Shown here: in pieces, positions 46,948 to 56,741 of the stretch
Numbering within the stretch: position 1 is the first letter of the stretch
How the letters are laid out: each line of letters starts with the position of its first letter
NCBI GenBank assembly: GCA_028877215.1
Contig: JAPPFJ010000025.1
Coordinates: 1-64,000 of the forward strand
Reading direction: 5' to 3'
From: Gemmatimonadota bacterium
Lineage (GTDB): Bacteria > Latescibacterota > UBA2968 > GCA-2709665
DNA: 64,000 bases
The notes under the pieces: model-generated
What the model saw: the letters and a program-made list of their open reading frames with translations, nothing else
What the model was told of the DNA's origin: nothing
The model's database searches: none
Position numbers and translations under genes: made by a program

Positions 46948-46960
46948 CCGGGCCTCATCC

Positions 46961-47001
46961 AAAAAAAGCCAAAGGGGCGCGGAGGTCTTCGCCGCGCCCC
47001 T
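46961..47001 (-). terminator. Rho-independent terminator abutting the acyl-CoA synthetase start
   Basis: Read on the minus strand, AGGGGCGCGG (47001-46992) pairs with CCGCGCCCCT (46982-46973), followed by TTGGCTTTTTTT. It ends the lipoprotein gene (stop at 47035). Its U-tract ends about 14 bases before the acyl-CoA synthetase ATG, so read-through or attenuation may control that gene. Confidence 0.75.
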
Positions 47002-47034
47002 GAAGTTTCTGAACGGTCAGGCCAAACGGCCGGC

Positions 47035-47595
47035 TCATTTGGGCAATACGCCGGGTTGATCCGCGAATCGTCGCCAGGTGTCGGTCGTCCCGTCTTCGAA
47101 GCTGACGTTAAAGACGACGTTTTCGGTCGCCGCGGCGCTGACATCTTCGTAAACCTGGACCGTACCGTTGGCATATTCGAGGGTAACGCGGTTGCCACTC
47201 ACAACCATTTCACCGGTTGCCGGCGTGTCAGTCGACTGATCCGACGTCTTGCGCGACGTGCCGTAACCGCCGCCAACGCTAAGGTACTCCAGACGGGTGA
47301 TAGCTTGCGGTTCGATTGCTTCGGATTGAAAGCTGTACGTATACCCGGAAACCTGAATCTGGTCCGGGCCGAGAGAAATGGACACAGTGACATGGGCTAT
47401 TGTCTTGCCCGTAGGATACCACTCGTAGTGTCCGCCCACGGCGGGTGGCTCCAGTACGTTTCCGTCCGGCAGTCGTCGGCTCTCCAGCTGCCACTTGCCT
47501 CGAAGACCGAACTGGTATTGCTTCTCGTCCGCACAACTCGCGATCATTGCCACGGTCGATCCGACGATCAGCGCCCGGGTCAGGGTATTTAACAT
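47035..47595 (-). CDS. Predicted lipoprotein of unknown function
   Basis: 186 aa. A signal peptide with lipobox IASC places the lipid-modified cysteine at C21, so the mature protein should be membrane-anchored. The rest is beta-rich and resembles small lipocalin-like secreted proteins: GKWQLESRRLPDG, then YEWYPTGKTIAHVTVSIS, and an ending in FEDGTTDTWRRF. No named family is recognised. ATG at 47595 with an excellent GAGGAGGAAA; a longer reading lacks the signal peptide. A strong terminator follows. Confidence 0.72.
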   Translation of the reverse strand: MLNTLTRALIVGSTVAMIASCADEKQYQFGLRGKWQLESRRLPDGNVLEPPAVGGHYEWYPTGKTIAHVTVSISLGPDQIQVSGYTYSFQSEAIEPQAITRLEYLSVGGGYGTSRKTSDQSTDTPATGEMVVSGNRVTLEYANGTVQVYEDVSAAATENVVFNVSFEDGTTDTWRRFADQPGVLPK

Positions 47596-47716
47596 CCGGT
47601 TTCCTCCTCGGCCAGGTCGAGAGAATCTGTCCCCGTTCCTTCGAAAAAACGTCGTGCAGCCTTTGGGCTGGGGATGAACGGCATGTCCGGCCACCGACCT
47701 TCCAACGTCAGGTATG

Positions 47717-48841
47717 TCAGACGGGATTCTCAACGCAGAATCGATGTACCATTTTTGTGAAGACATCGGAACCCTTGAGGAGCTGGTCCCGCGAGATCCA
47801 TTCGTCCACGGTGTGCGCCTGCTGAATGTTGCCGGGCCCCATGACGACCAGTTCCATCGTTTTTCCAAACACCATGCCATCCGTTCCGTAGGAGACGGTC
47901 CTGGGTTTCCGCTTTCCGGCGATCTGAAGCGCTTCCCGGACGATCGGCGAATCGGTGCTCGTGCTCAGCGGATCGAGGACTTTCGGCACTTGAATCTGAA
48001 CACCGTGTTTGTCCGCCAGTCGTACCATGCGATTAATGATCGGCTTCCAGTTCTGATCCGGCATCGGACGACAGTTTATGGTGGCACGGCTGACGGGCGC
48101 GGTAACATTCGCGGCGGTATCGCCGTCGGAAAATACGATATTGAGGGTTCCGTGCGGCGGATCGAACGCCTCATTCCGATATCGCGAATCGGTTTGCAAC
48201 TTCCCGTCCAGTTTAACGACGTCGTTCAGGAACGGAATGAGTCTGTGATTGGCGTTCTCGCCTTTGCCGGTGCTGCTGTGCGCCGCTTTGCCCCTTGCGG
48301 TCGCATCGAATTTGAGCGAGCCCTTGTGCGCATATACAACGTCGAGAAGCGTGGGTTCGCCGACGATGCCATACCGGATGTCGGATGCCTTGAAGATCTT
48401 TGACTTCGATGCGACGGCCTTCGCGCCGCTACAGTCCGTTTCCTCGTCGGCGGTGACGATGACGTAGACAGGAGTTTTGAGTTCATTGACGGCGAAGGCG
48501 TTCGCGGCCGCGATCATACAGGCCACGGATCCTTTCATGTCCGCACTGCCTCGTCCGTAGAGCCGGTCTTTCCTGGCTGTGAGCTTGAATGGGTCCGAAG
48601 CCCATCCCTCGGCCGGAACCACGTCTGAATGGCCGAGCAGGGCAATGCCTCCGGTACCGTCTCCCTTTTTTCCTATCACATTTGTCTTTTGCGTGCCAGC
48701 CGGGTCCACGTAATTGAGGAGTTCCACCGACATGCCCGCCTTTCGAAGCCACCTGGCAATGGCGCGGGATACCGGTGTATTGCTGAATTGAGACGCTGAA
48801 TTGTAAGATACCAGGTCGGCGGTGATTTCAACAACATCCAT
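47717..48841 (-). CDS. M20 family metallopeptidase (acetylornithine deacetylase-like)
   Basis: 374 aa dinuclear zinc hydrolase of the ArgE/DapE type. Metal and catalytic residues are in GHSDVVPAEGW, GRGSADMKGSVA, ADEETDCSGA (the base glutamate) and GEPT, and a C-terminal metal-binding histidine in QQAHTVDEW. Acetylornithine deacetylase is the closest activity, but succinyl-diaminopimelate or other N-acyl amino acids are possible. The ATG at 48841 has GAGGAG upstream. It follows a MetE-like gene by 109 bases on the same strand. Confidence 0.88.
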   Translation of the reverse strand: MDVVEITADLVSYNSASQFSNTPVSRAIARWLRKAGMSVELLNYVDPAGTQKTNVIGKKGDGTGGIALLGHSDVVPAEGWASDPFKLTARKDRLYGRGSADMKGSVACMIAAANAFAVNELKTPVYVIVTADEETDCSGAKAVASKSKIFKASDIRYGIVGEPTLLDVVYAHKGSLKFDATARGKAAHSSTGKGENANHRLIPFLNDVVKLDGKLQTDSRYRNEAFDPPHGTLNIVFSDGDTAANVTAPVSRATINCRPMPDQNWKPIINRMVRLADKHGVQIQVPKVLDPLSTSTDSPIVREALQIAGKRKPRTVSYGTDGMVFGKTMELVVMGPGNIQQAHTVDEWISRDQLLKGSDVFTKMVHRFCVENPV

Positions 48842-48950
48842 GTTCCGCTCCTCTACGTGACCCCGCCCGGCGATGCGGATGACAGAAAAATGGAGCTGAG
48901 AGTTCGTTTCCTGTACGAACCACTCATTCTGTGGTGGCGCGTAGTCATGC

Positions 48951-49982
48951 CTATCCTGCCAGTTCCCTGCGGACAATACCCACGCCCTTGACCATATTCC
49001 GGAGCTTCTGAAAGGCCAGCCACCGGGGCAACTGAAAGAATCCGCAGTCGGGTGTGACCGTAAGCTTCTCCGCCGGGACGTATTGAAGGGTCAGTCGCAC
49101 CCGTTCAGCGACATCCTCGGGAGTTTCGACGTAAAAGGATTTGATGTCGACCAGGCCGGCGGCGACCTCCTTCACCTTTGCGATTTCCGCGCAAAGTTCC
49201 AGTTCCGCCAGTTCACGGTTCGCAAACTCCAGGGAGATCTGTTCGGCGTCGGCACGAAGGATGTCGTCCAGCATCCAGTCGTACCGGCGTTTTCCCCGCG
49301 GACGGCTGCCCAGGTTTCCAAAACAGATATGAAGGCCGATTTTGGCGTTAACGCCCTGAACGGTTTCATTGAAGAGGTCGATCCAACTCCGGTCGTCACC
49401 GGGTACTATGGAAAACGAAGGTTCGTCCAGTTGTATGAATTGCGCTCCAGCGTCAACCAGGCGTTTGAGTTCGCGGTTAACCACTCCCGCAAATTCGTAC
49501 GCGAGCTCGATCCGGTCCTCGTAGATGCGGTCGTCTTTCAGCTGAATGTGAATCGTAAGCGTGAGGGGGCCGGGGCAGGTGGCCTTCAACGGGCGATCCG
49601 TGACGGATCGGGCGAATTGAAACTCCTCGACGATACCGAGGCCGTCGGGCACCTGGATTCGTTCCTCAGGCCACCAGCGGGGGACGCTGTCGTAGCCGTA
49701 GACGCCCGTGCGCCGAAGTGTCGGCCGTGACGCAAGCCCTTTGAAACGGCGGTAGAAACTCTGAACGAAATACCAGCGCCGCATCTCACCGTCCGAGATG
49801 AGATCCACCCCTGCTCGCGTCTGGTCCAGCATGGCGAGATGCACGGCGTCATCGAACGTCTCGCGCACGTCAGTGGGTCCGAACTCGCCCTTTTCGATCT
49901 GTTCCACGGCCGTCCACAACCAGCCCGGCAGCGCGTAGCTTCCGATCACACTCGTCGGTATTAATGGCAAATCCTGATTCAT
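48951..49982 (-). CDS. MetE C-terminal-like (cobalamin-independent methionine synthase II-type) protein
   Basis: 343 aa, equal to the catalytic half of MetE. Zinc ligands expected for thiol activation are seen: H218 and C220 (GLHICFGN), E252 (ISLEFANRE), C313 (PDCGFF). The aspartate LDEPSF also fits. Without the N-terminal MetE half, such proteins may transfer a methyl group to or from a different thiol. The start at 49982 has MNQDLPLIPTSVIGSY, the usual opening of the group. Confidence 0.83.
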   Translation of the reverse strand: MNQDLPLIPTSVIGSYALPGWLWTAVEQIEKGEFGPTDVRETFDDAVHLAMLDQTRAGVDLISDGEMRRWYFVQSFYRRFKGLASRPTLRRTGVYGYDSVPRWWPEERIQVPDGLGIVEEFQFARSVTDRPLKATCPGPLTLTIHIQLKDDRIYEDRIELAYEFAGVVNRELKRLVDAGAQFIQLDEPSFSIVPGDDRSWIDLFNETVQGVNAKIGLHICFGNLGSRPRGKRRYDWMLDDILRADAEQISLEFANRELAELELCAEIAKVKEVAAGLVDIKSFYVETPEDVAERVRLTLQYVPAEKLTVTPDCGFFQLPRWLAFQKLRNMVKGVGIVRRELAG

Positions 49983-50122
49983 AGGGCGATTGTCTATCGG
50001 CGGAATCGCGTGGGAAACAGGCTGTGGATGGTCATGCGGGAACCGTATAAGAAGCGACGACCAGCCTGATTTGTCAAGCATAAACGAGGTGGACGAACCC
50101 CGACGGGCCTGGGAAACGGGCA

Positions 50123-50151
50123 TTGACTTGCAATCCCGCATGGACTATCTT
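50123..50151 (+). promoter_or_regulatory. Upstream promoter candidate for ggt
   Basis: TTGACT (50123-50128), 17 bases, TATCTT (50146-50151). The leader is about 170 bases. Confidence 0.35.
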
Positions 50152-50254
50152 CCGCTTGCCCGTCGGATGTCGCCGTGCCGGTTCCGATGACCCCGATGGG
50201 GAATTGACAGCCGCTTATTTTCCGAAATGCCCGCCGTGAATCAATTCCGTTTTG

Positions 50255-50263
50255 TGATATAAT
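50255..50263 (+). promoter_or_regulatory. Extended -10 promoter of ggt
   Basis: TGATATAAT is a perfect extended -10 element with no recognisable -35 box, as expected for this class. It would start transcription near 50270, about 60 bases before the ATG. Confidence 0.5.
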
Positions 50264-50330
50264 GGATACGGTGTGTGGGGCCCTTGGCAGGACCTGAACC
50301 GGGGAGACCTGTCGGTAAGGAATCAAATCC

Positions 50331-51959
50331 ATGGCGTTTTCTTCTGTTGGAACCGTACATCGTTCCACGGCGACGGGCACCCGGGGAATGGTTGCCAGCG
50401 CACATCCGCTGGCAAGCCTCGCCGGGGTCCGCATGCTTCTCGAACGGGGCAATGCTTTCGACGCGGCGGTCGCAGTCGCGGCGGCGCTGAACGTCGTCGA
50501 GCCATATATGTCGGGCATTGCCGGCGTGGGATATGCGCTCACTTATTCGGCTGCGGAAAACCGTGTGCGTGTGTTGGATTACTGCGGCCGCACCCCGCAC
50601 GCCGCCACCTCAGAGGCTTTCGCGTCGCCGCGCCATCAGGATGGCGGTGTGATGTCGTGCCTGGTTCCCGGCGCCTGCGGAGGGTGGCTCGAGCTTCTTG
50701 ACCGATACGGTACCATGGACCGGGCAACCGTGTTCGCGCCCGCCATTGAACTTGCGGAGAACGGTTTCGCCGCCACGGTGAAGAATTCCAGGTTTATACA
50801 AGATGCCCTGCCTCGAATGCGGCCGACGGGAGCCGGGGTGATTCTGGGCCGCGGCCGGGCGCCCCTGGCTGGCGACATCCTGATCCAGAGGGATCTCGCG
50901 CGGACGTTTCGCAGGGTCGTGGAAGGGGGCGCCGAGGTCTTCTATCGCGGAGATCTCGGATCGGATATTACCGGATATATCCAGGCAGAAGGTGGGCTCC
51001 TTTCCAAAAGAGACCTTGCGGATTTCGAGGTCCAGTGGTCTGACGCCATTTCCACGTCTTACCGCGGTTTCCGGGTATTCTGTCCGCCGTTGCCCAGTGC
51101 CGGCTTTCACATTCTGCAGGCTCTGAATATGCTCGAAAGCTACGATCTCAAGGACATGGGCCACCTCTCGGAAGAGGCGCTCCACCTTTTTATCGAGGTA
51201 TTGAAACTGGGCAATGCAGATCGCGTGGCATTCGCCGCCGCACGCGAAGCGCCACTGGGCGGATTGCTTTCAAAAGCGTATGCGAACGAACGCAGGAGAC
51301 GGGTCGGGGAACGGGCGGCGGTGAATCGCGGGGAATATTATGCCGCGGTCGGACTGCCGGGCGAGATCGCTCCGGGGCAGCCGGGGGACTGGCTGAACGA
51401 ATGCACGACGCACTTCGACGCGGTGGACGCGGAGGGTAACGCCGTGGCGGTTACGCAGAGTCTGGGCTCAGGGTTCGGTTCAGGTGAGATTATCGGGAAT
51501 ACCGGAATGTTCCTGAACAATTTCATCAAATGGGCCGATACAGTCCCGGGCAGCCCGAATTGCATCGAGCCCCACAAGAAAATCGATATTTGTCTTTCAC
51601 CGTGCCAGATTTTCGAGGATGGTCGTCTCCTGGCGGCTCTCGGTACTCCGGGCAGCTGGGGAATCCAGCAGACGACAACCCAGTTCACCACCAATTTCCT
51701 GGATTACGGGATGAACATTCAAGCGGCGATCGAAGCGCCGAGATTTCGCTTCCAACACGCCGGCACACGCGTCTATATGGAGTCTCGCGTACCGGAAGAG
51801 ATCCGGTCAGGCCTTATTCGCCGCGGACATCAGATTGACGTTGTCGACGCATTCTCGCACGTAACGGGCGGGGCGCAGGGGATTGCCGTAGATCGGGAAA
51901 GCGGTGCCCTGATGGGAGGTGCGGATCCCAGGCGGGACGGCTACGCTATTGGATTCTGA
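50331..51959 (+). CDS. ggt: Gamma-glutamyltransferase
   Basis: 542 aa Ntn-hydrolase that cleaves or transfers the gamma-glutamyl group of glutathione and related peptides. The self-processing nucleophile is the first threonine of NECTTHFDAVD (T359), giving large and small subunits. Oxyanion/substrate loops GSGFGSGEIIGNTGMFLNNF and a C-terminal GTPGSWGIQQTT are present. No signal peptide is visible (starts MAFSSVGTVHRS), so it looks cytoplasmic, unlike E. coli Ggt. An MFS transporter follows 48 bases later. Confidence 0.92.
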   Translation: MAFSSVGTVHRSTATGTRGMVASAHPLASLAGVRMLLERGNAFDAAVAVAAALNVVEPYMSGIAGVGYALTYSAAENRVRVLDYCGRTPHAATSEAFASPRHQDGGVMSCLVPGACGGWLELLDRYGTMDRATVFAPAIELAENGFAATVKNSRFIQDALPRMRPTGAGVILGRGRAPLAGDILIQRDLARTFRRVVEGGAEVFYRGDLGSDITGYIQAEGGLLSKRDLADFEVQWSDAISTSYRGFRVFCPPLPSAGFHILQALNMLESYDLKDMGHLSEEALHLFIEVLKLGNADRVAFAAAREAPLGGLLSKAYANERRRRVGERAAVNRGEYYAAVGLPGEIAPGQPGDWLNECTTHFDAVDAEGNAVAVTQSLGSGFGSGEIIGNTGMFLNNFIKWADTVPGSPNCIEPHKKIDICLSPCQIFEDGRLLAALGTPGSWGIQQTTTQFTTNFLDYGMNIQAAIEAPRFRFQHAGTRVYMESRVPEEIRSGLIRRGHQIDVVDAFSHVTGGAQGIAVDRESGALMGGADPRRDGYAIGF

Positions 51960-52007
51960 GACGCCCCGACGTGCCCTGACGATCGTGGAACACCCGACGA
52001 GCGGGAC

Positions 52008-53408
52008 ATGCCAGGCTCTCTACGCGGTAAGCGGACGGAAGTGTTTGGCATGAGAGAATTTTCAACGGCGCACAGGAGGCGGGTACAGGCCGATCCGGAC
52101 GAACCGGATCCGGCGGAAGTTCGCCGGAACAGGCGGCTCTTGATTCTGAACGGTGGTCTCGTCTTCATGTCGATGACCCTGGCCAGTTCGGATATGCTGC
52201 TTCCGGCCTTCGTACAATCGCTGACGGCCTCGAGCGTCGCGGTCGGACTGGTCGGCGCGCTGATGCGTATCGGTTGGGCGTGGCCTCAGATATTCATCTC
52301 CCGTATTGTCGAAGGCAGAAGACGAAAAATGCCCTTCCTGCTTCTGGCGGGCGGGATGCGTAGTGCCGTCTGGCTGGTGATCGCGGGACTGACGTACCTG
52401 ATGGGAGGTCGTCAGTCCTTTTATTTTTTGTGCTGCTTTCTGGTTCTGTACGCGATTTCCACTTCCCTGATGGGCATTTGGAACGTTCCGTGGATGGACA
52501 TCGTGGGAAAGGTCGTCCCGCCAAGGGAACGGTCGCGCCTGTTTGCGGTACGGCGGCTGTGCGGCGGCATTACGGCCATGGCGGCGGGCGGGGTGATTAC
52601 CATCGTACTCAGCGACCGCAGCGGGATTGCATTTCCGTCGAACTACGCGGCGCTGTTCCTGCTGGCCGGACTGGGAAACGCGCTTTCGGTTTTCGTATTC
52701 AGCAGAATCCGGGAACCGGCGGGTCCGGTGCGGTATCTCCGGCAGCCGCTTTCCAACTACCTGAACACCGGGTTTCGCCTTTTGAAGAACGATCCCGATT
52801 ACCGTCGATTGTGCGGGATGCAGGTCCTGTGGTCGTTTATGATGATGGGAGCGCCGTTTTATGTGCCTTACGCGATTTCCGACCTGGGGTTCGGGCTGGT
52901 CTATGTGGGGGTCTTTGTTTCAGTGATGCAGGTCAGTACCGTGTTGTCAAACGCGCTCTGGGCCCACATCGGGCATCGGAAAGGCAACCGTACGCTCCTG
53001 GTGTACGGGTCCTACCTGATGGCGTTGTCGGTCGCCATTCCGCTGTTGGCCAGGTACGTGCCGTCACTGTCCTTCGCGCCGCTTTCGAATTGGGGCATCG
53101 ACTGGGCATTCGATCCGCACGTCGTCTTCTACGCGCTGACGTTTGTCCTTTCGGGATTTGCGAGCAGCGCGATGTTCAACGGCCGCATGGCATACGTACT
53201 CGAACTTGCGCCGGAAAACCGCCGACCCACGTATACCAGCTTTCTGAACATGTTTGCGCTGCCACAAGGGTTTCTGCCGGTGCTGGCCGGTCTGCTGGTG
53301 GCGTGGATCTCATATCGGCCCATGTTCTGGATCGCCCTCCTGTTCGTGCCGCCCACCGTTTACTTCGTACACCGGCTTGGCGAAGGGGGACGCCCACGTT
53401 CCGGTTGA
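52008..53408 (+). CDS. MFS transporter
   Basis: About 452-466 aa, 11-12 predicted TM helices after a charged N-terminus (EFSTAHRRRVQADPDEPDP), typical of major facilitator permeases. The start is ATG 52008 or 52050; the latter has GGAAG upstream and starts nearer the first helix. The loop between TM2 and TM3 contains a basic SRIVEGRRRK stretch, the MFS position for an RxxxR-type motif. Being directly downstream of ggt, it may move gamma-glutamyl amino acids or products, but this is only context. Confidence 0.83.
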   Translation: MPGSLRGKRTEVFGMREFSTAHRRRVQADPDEPDPAEVRRNRRLLILNGGLVFMSMTLASSDMLLPAFVQSLTASSVAVGLVGALMRIGWAWPQIFISRIVEGRRRKMPFLLLAGGMRSAVWLVIAGLTYLMGGRQSFYFLCCFLVLYAISTSLMGIWNVPWMDIVGKVVPPRERSRLFAVRRLCGGITAMAAGGVITIVLSDRSGIAFPSNYAALFLLAGLGNALSVFVFSRIREPAGPVRYLRQPLSNYLNTGFRLLKNDPDYRRLCGMQVLWSFMMMGAPFYVPYAISDLGFGLVYVGVFVSVMQVSTVLSNALWAHIGHRKGNRTLLVYGSYLMALSVAIPLLARYVPSLSFAPLSNWGIDWAFDPHVVFYALTFVLSGFASSAMFNGRMAYVLELAPENRRPTYTSFLNMFALPQGFLPVLAGLLVAWISYRPMFWIALLFVPPTVYFVHRLGEGGRPRSG

Positions 53409-53431
53409 GGAGTTTTGTACGTTGTGTGCAT

Positions 53432-54805
53432 TCATCGGGCCAGGACTTCTGCAAGTTCCTCGGCAGGATAGGTAATGATCTCGGCGAGAGTGGGGTGATA
53501 GTGAGGAATCCGGAGGAGGTCGAAGACGGTTCCCCGGAAGTAGATTACCGCGGCGAGTTCATGGATGAGTTCCGAAGCGTCAGGGCCTGTGATATGTCCA
53601 GCGATGAGTTCGCCGCTTTCCGGATGGCACAGGATCTTTACGGCGCCGTGAGTTTCCCCCATAACCATGGATTTGCCGTGATCGCTGAACGGATATTCGG
53701 CCGAACGATACGCGATGCGTTGTTCCCGGCATTCCCGCTCGGTAGGGCCGACGGACGCGACCTGCGGATCGGTGAACACAACCGACGTACGCAACCGATA
53801 GTCGATCGTCTTCTCCGGCTTGCCACCGCCGGCGTTGTGGCCGGCGATCTCACCCTGAAGGACGGCAATGTGTACGATTTCGTACGGTCCCACGCAGTCA
53901 CCGGCGGCGAAGATGTGTCCCGCGCTGGTCCGCATCCGTTCGTCAGCTGTGATTCTTCCTTCGCGGACTTCAACGCCGGCGCGTTCGAGAGCCAGACCTG
54001 CGAGGTCCGGCGTTCGGCCCAAAGCGTTGAAGACGACGTCGGCTGTAACCGTACGGGATTTATTGCCTTGCAGAAAGCGGACGGTGGCGTGACCCCCTCT
54101 TCGGCTGACGCGCTGGAGTCGGGTGTCCGTGTATACCTTCATCCCTTCTTCTCTCAGGCGGGTTTCCACGGGCAGGGCCATGTCCGCGTCGAAGCCGCTG
54201 AGAAGCTGGCGGTTCCTCTGTATCAGGGTGGTCCGCGCACCCATCCGGCATAGAAACTGGCCCAGTTCGGCGGCAACGGCGCCGCCGCCGAGTACGATCA
54301 CGGACTCGGGGAGTTCCCGCAGTTCCAGAACGTCGTCGCTCGTGAGATAGCCCGTTTCCTCGAGGCCGGGTACGGGAATCCTGCTTACAGCGGAACCCAC
54401 GGCAATGACGAAGCGCCGTCCTGAGACCTGTTCCGTGCCGACGCAAACCGAGTTCGGCGATTCGAAACGGGCCCGGCCTGGAATCAGCTTGAATCTCGGG
54501 CTGCGCAGCTGCCGGACTCTGTATTCCGCGAATTCGTCGACGAGTGCGCGTTTCCTGTCATTGACCGCGGCCAGGTCAGGGGATATATCCCCGGCATTCA
54601 GGCCGAACTCTCTGGCCCGTTTCATCAGCGAGAACAGATCCGAACTGCGCAGCAGCGTCTTGGATGGCATGCAGCCGCGCAGGATACAAAGTCCGCCCAG
54701 GGGCCCTTTGTCAACAATGGCGACCTGTGCTCCGTTGTCCGCGGCGACGCGGGCGGCGGCGTAGCCCGCGCTGCCTCCTCCGATAACAACGACGTCGTAT
54801 GTCAT
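53432..54805 (-). CDS. FAD-dependent pyridine nucleotide-disulfide oxidoreductase (Lpd/MerA-like)
   Basis: 457 aa class I flavoprotein disulfide reductase. FAD motif GGGSAG near residue 10; redox-active disulfide C40-x4-C45 in GGLCILRGCMPSK; NAD(P)H motif VLGGGAVAAELGQ near 180; second FAD segment GHIFAAGDC; C-terminal dimer histidine in HYHPTLAEII. It has no MerA N-terminal metal-binding domain. Dihydrolipoyl dehydrogenase, mercuric reductase-like or thiol reductase are all possible; no 2-oxoacid dehydrogenase genes are adjacent. The ATG at 54805 with GGAGACG upstream is preferred over a longer reading. Confidence 0.85.
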   Translation of the reverse strand: MTYDVVVIGGGSAGYAAARVAADNGAQVAIVDKGPLGGLCILRGCMPSKTLLRSSDLFSLMKRAREFGLNAGDISPDLAAVNDRKRALVDEFAEYRVRQLRSPRFKLIPGRARFESPNSVCVGTEQVSGRRFVIAVGSAVSRIPVPGLEETGYLTSDDVLELRELPESVIVLGGGAVAAELGQFLCRMGARTTLIQRNRQLLSGFDADMALPVETRLREEGMKVYTDTRLQRVSRRGGHATVRFLQGNKSRTVTADVVFNALGRTPDLAGLALERAGVEVREGRITADERMRTSAGHIFAAGDCVGPYEIVHIAVLQGEIAGHNAGGGKPEKTIDYRLRTSVVFTDPQVASVGPTERECREQRIAYRSAEYPFSDHGKSMVMGETHGAVKILCHPESGELIAGHITGPDASELIHELAAVIYFRGTVFDLLRIPHYHPTLAEIITYPAEELAEVLAR

Positions 54806-55041
54806 GTTTCGTCTCCGGATGTGAAATTTCCCGTCCGGCGATCCCGTACGGCCAGCGAATCTACCAACGGCGCCATTGCCGGACAAGAGAAAAATGGCTC
54901 AGATGCCGCAACTGTCGACGCAACCTTCCGATGTCGCCAACGAACATTGCGTCTTCGCGGCATCTTCGCGCCGCAGAATGAATGTCAGGCGGTCGTCGGG
55001 AGTTGTCGTGCGAATCCGGGTCCGGGCCCGGTGAGGTGTCC

Positions 55042-56547
55042 ATGATCTCGCGGTGGCAGGAACCGGGTGGCTACAGGGAGGTATTGCGGATGGCTGCCCC
55101 GCTCATTCTGAGCACGGGGTCCTGGAGCCTGCAGATCTTCGTGGACAGGGTGTTCCTGAGCTGGCACAGCCGGGACGCACTCGCGGCATGCCTCCCGGCA
55201 GGAATGTTGCATTTCACGTTCTCAAGCCTGTTCATCGGTACGGTTGCGTACGTGAATACATTCGTCGCCCAGTATTGGGGGGCGGACCGGCGGGATCGGG
55301 TAGGACCCGCGGTGTGGCAGGGGATATATGTCGGATTGGCCTCGGGCCTGATCATCCTGTGCCTGATCCCGTTTTCGCGGAGCTTCTTCGAATGGGCCGG
55401 GCACGAACCGCGAATACGCGCGCTGGAGGCGGAGTATTTCCGGATTCTGTGCTTTATGGGACCGGGTATTACCGGCGTGGCGGTCTCCTCGTTCTTTAGC
55501 GGACGAGGTGATACACGGACGGTCATGTGGGTGAATTTCCTCGCGAACGGGCTGAATATCGTTCTGGACTATGCGTGGATTTTTGGCCACTGGGGGTTCC
55601 CGGAATGGGGCATTCGCGGCGCCGCCTGGGCCACGGTGGTATCCCATCTCCTGATCCCCGTCGTGTTCTTCGCACTGATGATGCGCCCCAGGTACCGCGA
55701 CACCCTGTGCACCCTGAGCGGATGGCGTCCGGAGGCGGCCCTTCTGCGTCGGCTGTTACGTTTCGGCCTGCCGAACGGCGTTCAGTTCATGTTGGAGATA
55801 CTGGGCTTCTCCATGTTCATTCTCCTGGTTGGGAGATTGGGTACCACGGCGCTGGCGGCAACGAGTGTGACGTTCAACATCAATACACTCGCGTTCCTTC
55901 CGATGATGGGGATGGGTATCGCGGTTTCGACGCTTGTAGGTCAATACCTGGGAAAGAACAGGGCGGACCTGGCCGAGCGCAGCACCTGGTCGGCAGTACA
56001 TCTCAGCCTGGCGTATATGCTGGTGATGGCCGCCGGATACGTGTTCGCTCCAGGCCTCTTTTTAACGCCGTATATTTCCGGCGCCGATCCCGAGGCGTTC
56101 GAACAGGTCTGGGATATGACCGTCGTCCTGCTGCGGTTCGTTGCGGTCTATTGTATCTTCGATGCGCTTTATATCGTCTTTTCAGCCGGTGTGAAGGGCG
56201 CCGGAGACACACGGTTCGTCATGCTGACGTCCGTAGCCCTCGGCTGGTTCGTTATGGTCCTGCCAACCTACCTGTTGGTTGTGATATACAGTATGGGCCT
56301 GTACATCGCGTGGGTTTTCGTCAGCCTCTATCTTGTTACGGGCGGATTGATATTCATGCTGCGCTTCCGGGGCGGAAAGTGGAAGTCGATGCGTGTCATT
56401 GAATCGCCTGAAACCGCGCGGACACGCGCTATCGGACCTGCAGTGAACGATAACGCGAACGACGGGTCGGGGCAATCCGGTCCCAGGAAAAACGGAGATG
56501 AGGCTTCCCCCGATTCCATTGAACCGTCGCAGCCCAGGGGCGTCTGA
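55042..56547 (+). CDS. MATE family efflux transporter
   Basis: About 501 aa from the ATG at 55042. 12 hydrophobic helices with a duplicated half (start of MATE at REVLRMAAPLILSTGSWSLQIFVDRVFL, second half at RLLRFGLPNGVQFMLEILGFSMF). MATE exporters remove cationic compounds using Na+ or H+. The C-terminal ~45 residues are polar, low in hydrophobicity and probably disordered. It is divergent from the FAD oxidoreductase. Confidence 0.88.
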   Translation: MISRWQEPGGYREVLRMAAPLILSTGSWSLQIFVDRVFLSWHSRDALAACLPAGMLHFTFSSLFIGTVAYVNTFVAQYWGADRRDRVGPAVWQGIYVGLASGLIILCLIPFSRSFFEWAGHEPRIRALEAEYFRILCFMGPGITGVAVSSFFSGRGDTRTVMWVNFLANGLNIVLDYAWIFGHWGFPEWGIRGAAWATVVSHLLIPVVFFALMMRPRYRDTLCTLSGWRPEAALLRRLLRFGLPNGVQFMLEILGFSMFILLVGRLGTTALAATSVTFNINTLAFLPMMGMGIAVSTLVGQYLGKNRADLAERSTWSAVHLSLAYMLVMAAGYVFAPGLFLTPYISGADPEAFEQVWDMTVVLLRFVAVYCIFDALYIVFSAGVKGAGDTRFVMLTSVALGWFVMVLPTYLLVVIYSMGLYIAWVFVSLYLVTGGLIFMLRFRGGKWKSMRVIESPETARTRAIGPAVNDNANDGSGQSGPRKNGDEASPDSIEPSQPRGV

Positions 56548-56741
56548 AGAACGCCACCATCGCCAGATTCGTCCGTGGAACAGGTCCGAACGAAGGTGGG
56601 CGCCGGATCCGTATCAACGGATCGACCGCAGTTTTCAGCCGGTGGCCAGACAAATTCTGATTGCATGGACGTCTGTTGGTTAGTTCGTTAGACCTCTACC
56701 GACACCCGGATTCGAAGAATGCGTAACCAGGGCGACAAAGC

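Larger units (their letters stand above)
49983..50330. other. Divergent region MetE-like / gamma-glutamyltransferase
   Basis: 348 bases with no gene. Two plus-strand promoter candidates point to ggt (50123-50151 and the extended -10 at 50255-50263). On the minus side a TTGACA occurs near 50077 but has no well-spaced -10. Confidence 0.5.

Noticed and set aside
47640..47675. Possible terminator for the M20 gene (CAGCC-CAAA-GGCTG then a T run, minus strand)
   Set aside because: Only a 5-bp stem, and seven bases separate it from the T run; too weak to call.
52430..54253. A 607-codon plus-strand frame across the MFS gene and antisense to the flavoprotein
   Set aside because: Overlaps two well-supported genes in other frames; no recognisable domain.
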